Shown piece by piece: positions 50,385 through 59,805 of a stretch of 64,000 nucleotides of DNA (within the stretch, counting starts at the first letter, position 1; the number at the start of each line of letters is the position of its first letter). Position numbers and translations under genes: made by a program. The DNA comes from JAHWKI01 sp035513575. GTDB lineage: Bacteria; Gemmatimonadota; Gemmatimonadetes; Longimicrobiales; RSA9. The stretch is taken from positions 23,834-87,833 of the forward strand of contig DATKBW010000099.1 of NCBI GenBank assembly GCA_035513575.1, written 5' to 3'. The notes below the pieces were generated by a model, which saw only the letters and a list, made by a program, of their open reading frames with translations, did not search any database and was not told the origin of the DNA.

Positions 50385-51641
50385 ATGATGATCTTCGAAT
50401 TCGAGGAAGCGGCGGCGCAGAACGCGCGCATGAAGGTCGTCGGCGTCGGCGGTGGCGGCGGGAACGCCGTGAATCGCATGATCGACGAGGATCTGGAGGG
50501 CGTCGAGTTCATCAGCGTCAACACGGATGCGCAGGCCCTGAAGCAGAGCAAGTCGCAGCTCAAGATCCAGATCGGCAAGAAGCTGACGCGGGGGCTGGGG
50601 GCGGGTGCGAGGCCGGAGATTGGCCGGCAGGCCATCGAGGAGAGCCGGGACGAGGTCCGGCGCACCCTCCAGGGCGCGGACCTGGTGTTCGTCACGGCGG
50701 GAATGGGGGGCGGCACCGGGACCGGCGCGGCGCCGATCATCGCCGAGATGGCCCGGGAGATGGGGGCGCTGACGATCGGCGTGGTGACGCGGCCGTTCCT
50801 CTTCGAGGGGAAGAAGCGGATGCGGCAGGCGGAGCAGGGGCTCGCGGAGCTGAAGCGGACCGCGGACACCGTCATCGTCGTTCCCAACGAGCGGCTGCTG
50901 AGCGTGGTCGGCAAGGGCACGTCCTTCCGGGACGCCCTGAAGAAGGCAGACGAGGTGCTGCTGCACGCGACCCGCGGGATCAGCGACCTGATCCACGTCA
51001 CGGGCGAGGTGAACGTGGACTTCGCCGATGTCCGGACCGTCATGGCCAGCCGCGGTCCGGCCCTGATGGGAACGGGCTACGGCGAGGGCGACAACCGCGC
51101 GGTCGACGCGGCGCAGGAAGCGATCTCCAGCCCGCTCCTGGACAACGTCTCCATCGGCGGGGCGCAGGGTGTTCTCATCAACATCACGGGGGGGATGGAC
51201 CTGACCATCGACGAGGTGACGACCATCGCGTCCATCATCCAGGAGGCGGCGGGCGACGACGCCGAGATCATCTTCGGCGCCGTCCACGACCACGCCCTGG
51301 AGGGGGAGGTCCGGGTCACCGTGATCGCGACGGGCCTCGTCCAGGAAGATGAGCGCGCCGCCGGCAACGTCCTGCGGCCGAGCTTCTCCCGCCCGGACCG
51401 GGTCCTGGTGAGCGCGGCCGCGAACGGCCAGGCCTACGGCGCCGGCCAGGGCAACGGAAGCGGCCACGCGCACGGGAGCGGCGGCGGCTTCGTCAAGGAG
51501 ACGCGGGTCGTGGCGCCGGTGCAGCGGGTGGAAGCGGCGGTGGATCCCATGCCGTTCCCCCGGCCTCCGCAGAGGCCCCTTGCCAGGCACCAGCTCACGG
51601 ATCTAGATATCCCCACATTCATTCGTCGACAGATGGACTGA
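50385..51641 (+). CDS. ftsZ: Cell division tubulin-like GTPase FtsZ
   Basis: FtsZ polymerises into the division ring. The 418-residue protein has the N-terminal VVGVGGGGGNAVNRM, the tubulin signature GGGTGTG at 108-114, the synergy-loop DFADVRTVM and a linker from about 320 to 405 that is rich in Gly, Asn and His. The C-terminal peptide LDIPTFIRR binds FtsA. The ATG at 50385 is supported by GGGAGGG 5 bases upstream; the longer frame lacks any ribosome-binding site and conservation. Confidence 0.97.
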   Translation: MMIFEFEEAAAQNARMKVVGVGGGGGNAVNRMIDEDLEGVEFISVNTDAQALKQSKSQLKIQIGKKLTRGLGAGARPEIGRQAIEESRDEVRRTLQGADLVFVTAGMGGGTGTGAAPIIAEMAREMGALTIGVVTRPFLFEGKKRMRQAEQGLAELKRTADTVIVVPNERLLSVVGKGTSFRDALKKADEVLLHATRGISDLIHVTGEVNVDFADVRTVMASRGPALMGTGYGEGDNRAVDAAQEAISSPLLDNVSIGGAQGVLINITGGMDLTIDEVTTIASIIQEAAGDDAEIIFGAVHDHALEGEVRVTVIATGLVQEDERAAGNVLRPSFSRPDRVLVSAAANGQAYGAGQGNGSGHAHGSGGGFVKETRVVAPVQRVEAAVDPMPFPRPPQRPLARHQLTDLDIPTFIRRQMD

Positions 51642-51665
51642 GGCAGCGTCCACCGAGGAGGATCG

Positions 51666-52946
51666 ATGCGGATCCGGTTGCGAGTGCTGGCGCTCGCGTT
51701 ACTCGGGGTGGTCGCCGGGGGGTTCGCCGTCGTGCATCCCCGCCCCGGCCCGGACCCCGTGACGCTGGCTCCTGTCCTGGCGCCGCAGTACGCCCACCCG
51801 GCGGAAGCCGTGGATGCCCACGTGCTGGCGCGGGGGGAGACGCTTTCCGAGCTGCTGAGCCGTGCCTCCGTGGGTGGCCCGGACCTCAGCGGGCTGATCC
51901 TGGCCGTGCGGGAACAGGTGGACCCGCGGCGTCTGCTGCCGAACACCTCCGTCCTGGTGCGCCGGTGGGCGGAAACCGGCTCGCCGCGCGCGGTCGAGCT
52001 GGCGCTGAACGCGGACAGCACGGTCCGCCTGAGGCGGAACGAGGTGGGGTGGGCGGGGGAGATGGTGCTGACGCCCACGGTGGTGGACACCCTGTTCCTG
52101 GCGGGGCGTCTCGGGGAGGGCGGCAACATCTACCGGGCGGTCCTGGAGCACCCGGAGCTGGACCTGCCGCGCCGGGAGCGGGAGTCGCTCGTCTGGCAGC
52201 TGGCCAACATCTACGGCTGGGTGCTGGACTTCTCGCACGACATGCACCCCGGTGACCGGTTCCGGGTGGTGTACGAGCGGGAGGCGCGGCCGGATGGTAC
52301 GTCGCGGGCGTCGCGGGTCCTGGTCGCGGAAGTCGTGAACCGGGAGGCCGCGCTCCCGGCGATCTTCTACGACCCGCAGGGCGACGGGGGGGACTACTTC
52401 AACCCCGAAGGCAAGTCGCTGCGGCTACAGTTCCGGCGGTATCCGGTGGCGTACCCGCGGATCACATCCAACTTCAACTGGCGCCGCTATCATCCCGTGC
52501 TGAGGCGCTCGCGGCCGCACCTGGGCACCGACTTCGGGACGGGCTACGGCGCGCCGATCCTGGCGACGGCGGACGGCGTCGTCTCGTTCGCCGCGTGGGA
52601 CGGCGGGTACGGCAACCTGGTGAAGCTCGAGCACGGGCACGGGTACGAGACGCGCTACGCGCATCTGAGCCGGTTCGCCAAGGGGGTTCGCCGGGGCCGG
52701 CGGGTGAAGCAGGGCGAGACCATCGGATTCTCGGGCGCGACCGGACTCGCCACGGCGCCGCACCTCCACTACGAGTTCCGCCGCTTCGACCAGCCCGTAG
52801 ACGCCCGCGCGGCGCGGCTGCCGGCGGCGCCGCCGGTTCCCGCGTCCCGCATGGCGGAGTTCCGCCGGCTGGCGGAGGAACGGGCGCTCCTCCTCGCATT
52901 GGTTCCCGTCCCGCTCCCGGACGACCCGCCGCAGCCCGCCAACTGA
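51666..52946 (+). CDS. M23-family peptidoglycan endopeptidase (MepM-like)
   Basis: The 426-residue protein has an N-terminal membrane anchor or signal peptide (about 5-23), an intermediate OapA/LysM-like region (about 45-190, with ARGETLSELLSRA) and a C-terminal M23 lysostaphin-type domain. Zinc ligands are H285 and D289 in RPHLGTDFG and the H366-L-H368 of HLHYEF. Such enzymes cut peptide crosslinks to allow wall expansion or daughter-cell separation. The ATG has GAGGAGG 4 bases upstream and is 24 bases after ftsZ, so it is probably co-expressed with the division genes. Confidence 0.9.
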   Translation: MRIRLRVLALALLGVVAGGFAVVHPRPGPDPVTLAPVLAPQYAHPAEAVDAHVLARGETLSELLSRASVGGPDLSGLILAVREQVDPRRLLPNTSVLVRRWAETGSPRAVELALNADSTVRLRRNEVGWAGEMVLTPTVVDTLFLAGRLGEGGNIYRAVLEHPELDLPRRERESLVWQLANIYGWVLDFSHDMHPGDRFRVVYEREARPDGTSRASRVLVAEVVNREAALPAIFYDPQGDGGDYFNPEGKSLRLQFRRYPVAYPRITSNFNWRRYHPVLRRSRPHLGTDFGTGYGAPILATADGVVSFAAWDGGYGNLVKLEHGHGYETRYAHLSRFAKGVRRGRRVKQGETIGFSGATGLATAPHLHYEFRRFDQPVDARAARLPAAPPVPASRMAEFRRLAEERALLLALVPVPLPDDPPQPAN

Positions 52947-53030
52947 GCCGGTCGGGCGCGGATCCCGCGCGGTGACCCGGCGTACTGGCGTGGCGAGTCC
53001 CATCGCGCCACGTTCCCGTCTCGATCAGCC

Positions 53031-54986
53031 ATGGACTCCATCAACTGGGCGTTTTACGCCTTGATCACGGCGGCCGCGCTCGCCGCGGTCGTGCTCCATT
53101 ACCGGGTGCGCGAACCCGCGGGCCGTGGCCGCGGCGTGCTGGCGTCGCTGCGCGCGGCGTCGCTGGCGCTGCTCATCCTGCTGCTGTTCGATCCCGTGCT
53201 GCCGGCGCCCGCGGGGGCCAGCGGTGGCGGGGATACGGTGGTGCTGCTGGATGCGTCGCTGAGCATGACGCTCCCGGAGCCCGGGGGCGGGACCCGGTGG
53301 GACGCGGCCACCGGCAGCGCGGGGGCGGCGGGCGCAGCCCGGGTGCTCCGCTTCGGTGGGGCCGAGGTGGTGGCGGGGATCGGCGATGCGCCGGATGCCA
53401 CGGGGACGCGGCTGGAGCCCGCCATGCGCGCCGCCGCGGAAAGCGGCGCGCGCCGCGTGGTGGTCGTGAGCGATGCGGGTGTCGAGGACGCGGCGGAGGC
53501 CCTGGGTGTGGCGCGGCGCGCGGGGCTGGCGGTGGAGCTGCGCCTGGTAGGGGAGGATCCGCCGCCGAACGCGGGGATCGTGGAGGTGGAGGCGCCCGCG
53601 TGGGCGGAGGTCGGGGAGGAGACGGCGGTGCGGGTCTCGGTCGCCGCCATCGGGGCGGTGCCGGACTCCCTGGGCCTGGTTCTCCGCCAGGGCGGCCGCG
53701 AGCTGGCCCGGGCCCGGGTGGAAGGGCCGGCGGCGGGGCGGCTGTCGACGGCCACCCTCCGGTTCACGCCGCGGGCGCCCACGGCCGGGCCGGTCCGCCT
53801 GGATGCCGCGCTCGAAGAGACGGACGCGGCCGCGGGTGACGACGTCCGGAGCGTTTATCTGCGGATCGAAGAAGCGCCGGCCGGCGTGGCGCTGGTGAGC
53901 TTTCGTCCCGATCAGGAACCGCGGTTCCTGATGCCGGTCCTGGAGCGCGCGCTGGGTGTCCCGGTCCGGGGGTGGATGGCGCTCCCGGGCGGGCGCTACG
54001 TCCAGCTCGGCGTCGGGCCGGACGCGGGAGGATCCGCGGGCGAGGCGGCGGTGAGGCGCGCGGTGCGGGAGGCCGACCTCGTCGTCCTGCACGCCCTCGC
54101 CCCCTCCTCGCCCGGATGGGCCCGCGAAGCGGCGGCCTCGGCGCGCCGCGCGCTGATCTTCCCGACGGCGCCCGGGGCAGAGGGGCTCCCGTTCGCGCCA
54201 GGGCCGGAGCGCCCGGGCGACTGGTACCCGACGGCGGACATCCCGCCCTCGCCGGTGGCCGCGCTGCTGGCCGGGCTGGAACCGGCGGATGCGCCGCCCC
54301 TGACGGCGCTGCGCACGCCGGACGCGCCCGCGGGCTGGTGGGGTCCCCTCGTGGCGCGACTCGGGCGCCGGGGCGAAGCGAGGCCGGTCCTGCTGGCGGG
54401 CACCACCGGGGGACGACGGGTCGCCGTTGCGCTGGGCGACGGCTACTGGCGCTGGCGGTTCTCGGGCGGAGCCGGGCGTGAGACGTATGACCGGCTCTGG
54501 TCCGCCGTCGGGGGCTGGCTGATGGCGGGGCCCGGCGCGGTGGCCGGGGCCGGCGCGGGGCCGGCGGACCGCGTGGTCGCCCGGGGCGAGCCGGTTGTTT
54601 TCCGCGCCCCGCCCGGAGCCGACTCGCTGGCGCTGCGGATCTTCCCGGCGGGGGCGGCCGAGCCGGCGGTGGACTCGACCCTGCGGGTGCGGGGGGGCGA
54701 GGCGGTGGCGGGTGTGCTTCCGCCCGGGCACTACCGGTACGAAGCCGTGGTCTTCGATGGCGGGGGCGGCGAGCGGACGGCGGCCTCGGGCGAGCTGACG
54801 GTGGAGAGCTTCTCGCGGGAGTTCACCCGGACTGCGGTGTCGCTGGATCCGGAGGCCGGCGAGGCGCGGGGGGCGCGGGGTTCGGCGGCGGGCAGGCCCC
54901 TGCGCGCGAGCGCCTGGCCGTGGGCGCTGCTGATGGTGCTGCTGTGCGTGGAATGGGTGCTCCGCCGTCGGTGGGGGCTGAGATAG
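53031..54986 (+). CDS. Membrane protein with von Willebrand A-like domain
   Basis: The 651-residue protein has two N-terminal membrane helices (about 8-24 and 39-54), then a vWA-like domain whose metal site motif DASLS is at 74-78, long beta-rich regions and a C-terminal membrane helix (about 628-645). The plan resembles BatA-like or CHP03663-type membrane vWA proteins found in Gemmatimonadota and Bacteroidota. No enzymatic motif is seen. It lies between an M23 endopeptidase and ftsY without overlap, so an envelope role is likely but unproven. The sequence is Ala/Gly/Pro-rich. Confidence 0.7.
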   Translation: MDSINWAFYALITAAALAAVVLHYRVREPAGRGRGVLASLRAASLALLILLLFDPVLPAPAGASGGGDTVVLLDASLSMTLPEPGGGTRWDAATGSAGAAGAARVLRFGGAEVVAGIGDAPDATGTRLEPAMRAAAESGARRVVVVSDAGVEDAAEALGVARRAGLAVELRLVGEDPPPNAGIVEVEAPAWAEVGEETAVRVSVAAIGAVPDSLGLVLRQGGRELARARVEGPAAGRLSTATLRFTPRAPTAGPVRLDAALEETDAAAGDDVRSVYLRIEEAPAGVALVSFRPDQEPRFLMPVLERALGVPVRGWMALPGGRYVQLGVGPDAGGSAGEAAVRRAVREADLVVLHALAPSSPGWAREAAASARRALIFPTAPGAEGLPFAPGPERPGDWYPTADIPPSPVAALLAGLEPADAPPLTALRTPDAPAGWWGPLVARLGRRGEARPVLLAGTTGGRRVAVALGDGYWRWRFSGGAGRETYDRLWSAVGGWLMAGPGAVAGAGAGPADRVVARGEPVVFRAPPGADSLALRIFPAGAAEPAVDSTLRVRGGEAVAGVLPPGHYRYEAVVFDGGGGERTAASGELTVESFSREFTRTAVSLDPEAGEARGARGSAAGRPLRASAWPWALLMVLLCVEWVLRRRWGLR

Positions 54987-55013
54987 AGCGAACGGAAGGG
55001 GTTGGCAGGACGC

Positions 55014-55946
55014 GTGACGAACAGACTGTTCAGGACGGGAGCGGAACGGAAGGGTCTCTGGGAGCGGGTGAAGGAGATCGCCCTCACGGACGTGGGGGTG
55101 GTCATGGAGGGCGGGCTGGACCAGGCCGCCCTGGAGCGCCTCGAGGAGCTGCTGCTCGCGAGCGATTTCGGCGCCCAGGCGACGCTCGGGCTCGTGGACC
55201 ACGTCGAGACCCTCACACGCTCGGGGACGGTGCGGACCGAAAAGGAGTTCCGGAGCGCGGTCGCGGCGGAGATCGAGAGGATCCTCCGCTCCGGCCGGTC
55301 CGATCCGGCGCTGAGGCTCCCGCCGCCCGGTGAGCCGGCGGTGATCCTCGTCGTCGGGGTGAACGGGGTGGGGAAGACCACGACGATCGGGAAGCTGGCG
55401 CGCCGGCTGGGACGTGAGCGCGAGCGGGTGCTCCTGGCGGCGGGCGACACGTTCCGCGCCGGCGCCATCGACCAGCTCCGGGTCTGGGCCGAGCGGACCG
55501 GGAGTGAGTTCGTGGGAGCGCAGCCGGGGGCCGACCCCGCGTCGGTCGCCTTCGACGCGCTGGACGCCGCCCGCGCCCGGGGCGCCGATACGGTGATCGT
55601 GGACACGGCCGGCCGCCTGCACACGCAGGGGGACCTGATGGCGGAGCTGGCGAAGGTGGGTCGGGTGATCGCCCGGAAGGTCGACGGTGCCCCCCACGAG
55701 ACGCTGCTCGTCCTGGATGCGACCGTGGGACAGAACGCGCTGCGTCAGGCGCATCGGTTCAACGACGCCCTGGAGCTCTCGGGCCTCGCCCTGGCGAAGC
55801 TGGACAGCTCGGGGAAGGGCGGCGTCGTGGTGGCGCTGAAGCAGGAGCTCGACCTGCCGGTCAAGCTGGTGGGCACCGGCGAGGGTGTGGACGACCTGGC
55901 GGTGTTCGACGCCCGCGCCTTCAGCCGGGAGCTCCTGGCCGGATAG
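55014..55946 (+). CDS. ftsY: Signal recognition particle receptor FtsY
   Basis: FtsY brings the SRP-ribosome complex to the translocon. From the GTG at 55014 the protein has 310 residues: a short N-terminal region, the N helical-bundle domain (about 15-95) and the G domain with P-loop GVNGVGKT (115-122), DTFRAGAIDQL, DTAGRLHTQGDLM and LAKLDSSGKGG. The A domain of proteobacterial FtsY is absent. The TTG at 55002 gives 4 more residues but sits directly on GGAAGGGG, so the GTG with AGGA just upstream is preferred. Confidence 0.94.
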   Translation: MTNRLFRTGAERKGLWERVKEIALTDVGVVMEGGLDQAALERLEELLLASDFGAQATLGLVDHVETLTRSGTVRTEKEFRSAVAAEIERILRSGRSDPALRLPPPGEPAVILVVGVNGVGKTTTIGKLARRLGRERERVLLAAGDTFRAGAIDQLRVWAERTGSEFVGAQPGADPASVAFDALDAARARGADTVIVDTAGRLHTQGDLMAELAKVGRVIARKVDGAPHETLLVLDATVGQNALRQAHRFNDALELSGLALAKLDSSGKGGVVVALKQELDLPVKLVGTGEGVDDLAVFDARAFSRELLAG

Positions 55947-56010
55947 ACGCCCGCACGCGTCGACCGGGCGGTGGCCGCGAATCCGGGGGTGGCATATTGG
56001 TGGGATCGTC

Positions 56011-58089
56011 GTGAGCGGAAAGGGGTTCCTGCTGGACGGGCCCGTCCAGTACCTGAAGGGCGTCGGGCCGCGGCGGGCGGAGCAGCTCGACCGCCTGGGC
56101 ATCCGGAGCGCCCGGGACCTCCTCTTCCACGTGCCGCGGCGGTACGAGGATGCGAGCACCGTCGCGGCCATCGCCTCGCTGAAGGTCGGGATGGACGCCA
56201 CCGTGATTGGCGAGGTGGTGAGCAAGGGGGTGCTCCCCACGCGGAAGGGTCTGCGGATCTTCCAGGCGGTGATCCGGGACGCGACGGGGCTGATCGAGTG
56301 CTCCTGGCCGGGGCAGCCGTTCCTCGACCGCACGATCCAGAAGGGCGACCGCCTGCTGGTGGCGGGTCCCGTCCGCTTCTTCCACGGCCGTCAGATCCAG
56401 CCGCGGGAGTACGTGGTCCTCGACCGCGCGGGGGATGCCGATGGCGGCAAGGTCCTGCCGATCTACCCGTCCACCGAGGGGCTCTCGCAGAAGCTCCTGC
56501 GGCAGATCATCGACGCGAACTTCGACGCGCTGCTCCCGCGGATCCACGAGGAGGAGCCGTTCGCCCCCGCCCACCTGGCGCGGGTCGGGATCCCCGCCCT
56601 CGGGGACGCGCTCCTCGCGCTGCACCGCCCCCAGACCATCGCCGCGGCCGAGCACGCCCGCCGCCGGCTCGCGTACGGCGAGCTCTTCTTCCTCCAGCTG
56701 CTGCACGCCCGGACGCGGCGCCAGAACGCGACGGAGCGGACGGGGATCTCGTTCCGGCGCAGCAACGCCCTGATCCGGCCGTTCCACGAAGCGCTGCCGT
56801 TCGACCTCACCGCGGCGCAGACGCGCGTCGTCCGGGAGATCTTCGACGACATGATGGCCCCGACGCGCATGAACCGGCTCCTCCAGGGCGACGTGGGGTC
56901 CGGGAAGACCGTCGTGGCGCTGCTGGCGATGCTCCTGGCCGCCGAGTCGGGGTACCAGTCGGCGCTCATGGCCCCGACGGAGCTGCTGGCGGAGCAGCAT
57001 TTCCGGACGCTGCGCGCGCTCCTCGGCCCGGTGGACGCGGAGGTGGCCCTGCTGACCGGGCGGCAGGGGAAGCGGGAGCGGGACGCGGCGCGCGCCGCGG
57101 TGGCCGGGGGGTCGGCGAAGATCGTGGTCGGGACCCACGCGCTGATCCAGGAGGGTGTGGCGTTCGCGCGCCTCGGGCTCGCGGTGGTGGACGAGCAGCA
57201 CCGGTTCGGCGTGCGACAGCGGATGGTCCTGGCCGAGCGCGGAGAGGGGCCGGATGTCCTGGTGATGTCCGCGACGCCGATCCCGCGCTCCCTCGCGCTG
57301 ACCCTGTACGGGGACCTGGACGTGAGCATCCTCGACGAGCGCCCCCCCGGCCGGAGGCCCGTCCGCACCGGACTGCGCCCGGAGTCCACGCGGGGGAAGG
57401 TGTGGGCGTTCGTCCGCGAGCAGGTGTCCGCCGGGAGGCAGGCGTACGTGGTCTACCCGCTCATCGAGGAATCGGAGAAGGTGGACCTGAAGGCGGCGAC
57501 GGCGGAGTACGAGACCCTCTCCTCGGAGGTCTTTCCGGACCTGCGGCTGGGGCTGATGCACGGCCAGATGCCGACGGAGGAGAAGGACGCGGTGATGCAG
57601 GGCTTCGTGGCCGGGGACATCGACATCCTCGTATCGACCACCGTCATCGAGGTGGGGATCGATGTGCCGAACGCCGCGGTGATGGTCGTGGAGCACGCCG
57701 AGCGTTTCGGCCTCTCGCAGCTCCACCAGCTCCGGGGCCGCATCGGTCGCGGGGCGGAGCAGAGCTGGTGCGTCCTGATCGCCACCGGCGGCCCCGATTC
57801 CCTGGAGCGGCTGCGCATCCTCACCCGGACCGACGACGGGTTCGAGATCGCCCGGGCGGACCTCCGGCTCCGCGGCATGGGCGACCTCTTCGGGGCGAAA
57901 CAGCACGGGCTCCCGGAGTTCCGTTTCTTCGACCCGGAGCAGGACGACGACCTGCTGATCACCGCCCGCGGGGAGGCGACGCGGGTGGTGGAGGACGACC
58001 CCGAGCTCGGGAAGCCCGGTCATGAGGCCTATCGCCGCGAGCTCGAGGCGCGCTACGGCGAACGGGCCCGCATGTACGAGGTGGGGTAG
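56011..58089 (+). CDS. recG: ATP-dependent DNA helicase RecG
   Basis: RecG remodels stalled replication forks and branched recombination intermediates. The 692-residue protein has the N-terminal wedge/OB domain (about 50-165), helicase motif I GDVGSGKT at 293-300, motif II DEQH (394-397), motif III SATPIPR, and the C-terminal motifs VSTTVIEVGIDVPNA and LHQLRGRIGR. The TRG motif region near DLRLRGMGDLFG is present. The start is a GTG at 56011. It is on its own after ftsY with a 64-base gap. Confidence 0.95.
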   Translation: MSGKGFLLDGPVQYLKGVGPRRAEQLDRLGIRSARDLLFHVPRRYEDASTVAAIASLKVGMDATVIGEVVSKGVLPTRKGLRIFQAVIRDATGLIECSWPGQPFLDRTIQKGDRLLVAGPVRFFHGRQIQPREYVVLDRAGDADGGKVLPIYPSTEGLSQKLLRQIIDANFDALLPRIHEEEPFAPAHLARVGIPALGDALLALHRPQTIAAAEHARRRLAYGELFFLQLLHARTRRQNATERTGISFRRSNALIRPFHEALPFDLTAAQTRVVREIFDDMMAPTRMNRLLQGDVGSGKTVVALLAMLLAAESGYQSALMAPTELLAEQHFRTLRALLGPVDAEVALLTGRQGKRERDAARAAVAGGSAKIVVGTHALIQEGVAFARLGLAVVDEQHRFGVRQRMVLAERGEGPDVLVMSATPIPRSLALTLYGDLDVSILDERPPGRRPVRTGLRPESTRGKVWAFVREQVSAGRQAYVVYPLIEESEKVDLKAATAEYETLSSEVFPDLRLGLMHGQMPTEEKDAVMQGFVAGDIDILVSTTVIEVGIDVPNAAVMVVEHAERFGLSQLHQLRGRIGRGAEQSWCVLIATGGPDSLERLRILTRTDDGFEIARADLRLRGMGDLFGAKQHGLPEFRFFDPEQDDDLLITARGEATRVVEDDPELGKPGHEAYRRELEARYGERARMYEVG

Positions 58090-58093
58090 GGAA

Positions 58094-58114
58094 CGAGGAG
58101 CTCGCGCCTCCTCG
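58094..58114. terminator. Hairpin between convergent recG and peptidase genes
   Basis: CGAGGAG (58094-58100) and CTCCTCG (58108-58114) form a 7-bp stem with a 7-base loop, 5 bases after the recG stop. A second CCGCGG/CCGCGG stem is at 58121-58141. Convergent arrangement suggests shared termination; there is no T-run. Confidence 0.4.
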
Positions 58115-58147
58115 GTGTCTCCGCGGTGACCCCGTCCGCGGCCCCGC

Positions 58148-59698
58148 CTAGAACGGCGACTGCCGGAGGATCTCCTCGACGCGCCGCCAGCCCTCGGGCG
58201 TCCATTCGGGAGCCACGGGGTCGCTGGCGATGGCGTGGGCGAGGTAGAAGCCGAGGCGGGCGACGCGGGCGTTCTTGTCCGTATCGATCCGGGAGGCCTC
58301 GTCGCTCGGCTTGTGGTAGTCCTCGTGGACGTCCGTGGTGAAGAAGACCGCGGGGATCCCCTTCTTGATGAACGGGAGCTGGTCGCTCCGGAAGAAGAAC
58401 ATCTCCTCGGGCTTGCGGTCGAGGACGACGTTCAACTTCAGGTCGGGGTGCGACGCCGTGATCCGCTGCACCACGCCCTCGAGGGTCGAATACTCCTGGC
58501 CGATGCCGATCACGGTGTCGGGGGCGTTCCGGCCCACCATGTCCAGGTTGATGTTGGCGACGACGTCCTCGATGTCCACCGTCGGGTTCTCGACCCACGC
58601 CTGGGCGCCCAGGAGCCCCTTCTCCTCGCCGCTCACCAACAGGAAGACGACCGAGCGGGCGGGAGCCTCGAAAAGCGACGCGAACGCCTCCGCCATTTCC
58701 AGGACGGCGGCGGTGCCGGACGCGTTGTCATCGGCGCCATTGAAGATCGAGTCGCCCGCCTCGTCGGGCGTGCCGACGCCCACGTGGTCGAAGTGCGCGG
58801 TCACCACCACGTACGTCTGCCGCAGGGCCGGGTCGGACCCGGGGAGCATGGCGATGACGTTCGGGGGCGTGTGCCGCGTCTGCGTCCTCGACGCGGCGAT
58901 CCGCACCGTGGCGCCGAGGTCCGCCGGGGCGCCGGCGGCGCGGAGCGCCGCGAGGTCGTGACCGGCAGCGGCCACCAGCTGGCGGCCCGCCTCGTCGGTC
59001 ACGCCGACGACGGGGACCGGCGCCTGCTGGTTGACCGTGGCCTCCGCGAGCTGCTCGATCATGGCCCCCGGGAACTCCGGGTCCAGGATCACGATGAGTC
59101 CGGCGGCACCGCCGAACACCGCCGTCTGGACCGCGGCGACCACCCCCTGCTGCCACTCCGGCCCCAACTCCGGGCCCGGGACGTCGAACAGGAGGATCCT
59201 GCCGCGCGCCGCCGGAGGCAGCTGGCCGGTCTCGCCGGCGCGGCCGGCGTAGAACGCGCCGGCCTCCGTCGCCGGCTGTCCGCCGGTGATCACGAAGAAG
59301 TCCCGCTCGTAGCGCGGCGAGTAGGGCGCGCCCACGACCCGGACGTGGGTCCCCTCGCGGGCGAGGGAGTGGACCTCGTAGTCCCACCGGTGGATGAACG
59401 TGCCGCCCTCGCCCGCGGGCTGCAGCCCCATGCCCTGGAAGCGGGCGGCGATCCACTCCGCCGCCCGCTCGAGCTCGGGGGACGGTGTGTCACGGCCGCG
59501 AGTGGAGTCGTGGGCGAGGGCGCCCACGATCCGGCCGATGTCGGCGGCGGTGATGGTAGCCGCGGCCGCCTCGACCAGGGCACCCGCTGCGGTGGCCGGC
59601 GCGGGCGCGGCCGGCGCGGCGGCGGCGCCGCACGCCCCGAGCAGCGGAAGCAGAAGGGCGGTGAGCGCCCGCCCTGTCACGAACGTCTTGATGGTCAT
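58148..59698 (-). CDS. M28-family zinc aminopeptidase lipoprotein with PA domain
   Basis: The 516-residue precursor has a lipobox LLGAC (Cys23), so it is probably a membrane-anchored lipoprotein. A PA-type insert (about 130-255) precedes or interrupts the M28 domain (about 285-495). Zinc-site segments are TAHFDHVG, NGADDNASG, SGEEKGLLGA, NLDMVGR and DVHEDYHKPSDE, all intact. M28 enzymes remove amino-terminal residues from peptides. It is transcribed leftward from a promoter-like pair at 59735-59763 and lies downstream of the D-aminoacylase fusion gene, also leftward. Confidence 0.9.
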   Translation of the reverse strand: MTIKTFVTGRALTALLLPLLGACGAAAAPAAPAPATAAGALVEAAAATITAADIGRIVGALAHDSTRGRDTPSPELERAAEWIAARFQGMGLQPAGEGGTFIHRWDYEVHSLAREGTHVRVVGAPYSPRYERDFFVITGGQPATEAGAFYAGRAGETGQLPPAARGRILLFDVPGPELGPEWQQGVVAAVQTAVFGGAAGLIVILDPEFPGAMIEQLAEATVNQQAPVPVVGVTDEAGRQLVAAAGHDLAALRAAGAPADLGATVRIAASRTQTRHTPPNVIAMLPGSDPALRQTYVVVTAHFDHVGVGTPDEAGDSIFNGADDNASGTAAVLEMAEAFASLFEAPARSVVFLLVSGEEKGLLGAQAWVENPTVDIEDVVANINLDMVGRNAPDTVIGIGQEYSTLEGVVQRITASHPDLKLNVVLDRKPEEMFFFRSDQLPFIKKGIPAVFFTTDVHEDYHKPSDEASRIDTDKNARVARLGFYLAHAIASDPVAPEWTPEGWRRVEEILRQSPF

Positions 59699-59734
59699 GT
59701 GCGATCCGGATGAGGTGGTGGATCAGAGCACCGG

Positions 59735-59763
59735 AGGGTACCGCCCCGGCGGGGATTCGACAA
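59735..59763 (-). promoter_or_regulatory. Candidate promoter for the M28 peptidase gene
   Basis: On the minus strand TTGTCG (59758-59763) and TACCCT (59735-59740) are 17 bases apart. The predicted start is about 30 bases before the ATG at 59698. The spacer contains a CCCCGCCGGGG palindrome. Confidence 0.5.
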
Positions 59764-59805
59764 CCGCGTTGCATGCGGTTCGGCGACGGGACCGCCCACC
59801 CGGGC

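Noticed and set aside
53025..56333. 1102-codon frame on the minus strand
   Set aside because: Antisense to the vWA gene, ftsY and recG, low-complexity Arg/Pro/Gly-rich, no family resemblance.
58121..58141. CCGCGG pair as a strong terminator
   Set aside because: CCGCGG is self-complementary and common in such GC-rich DNA; there is no T-run, so it is mentioned only as a companion to the hairpin at 58094.
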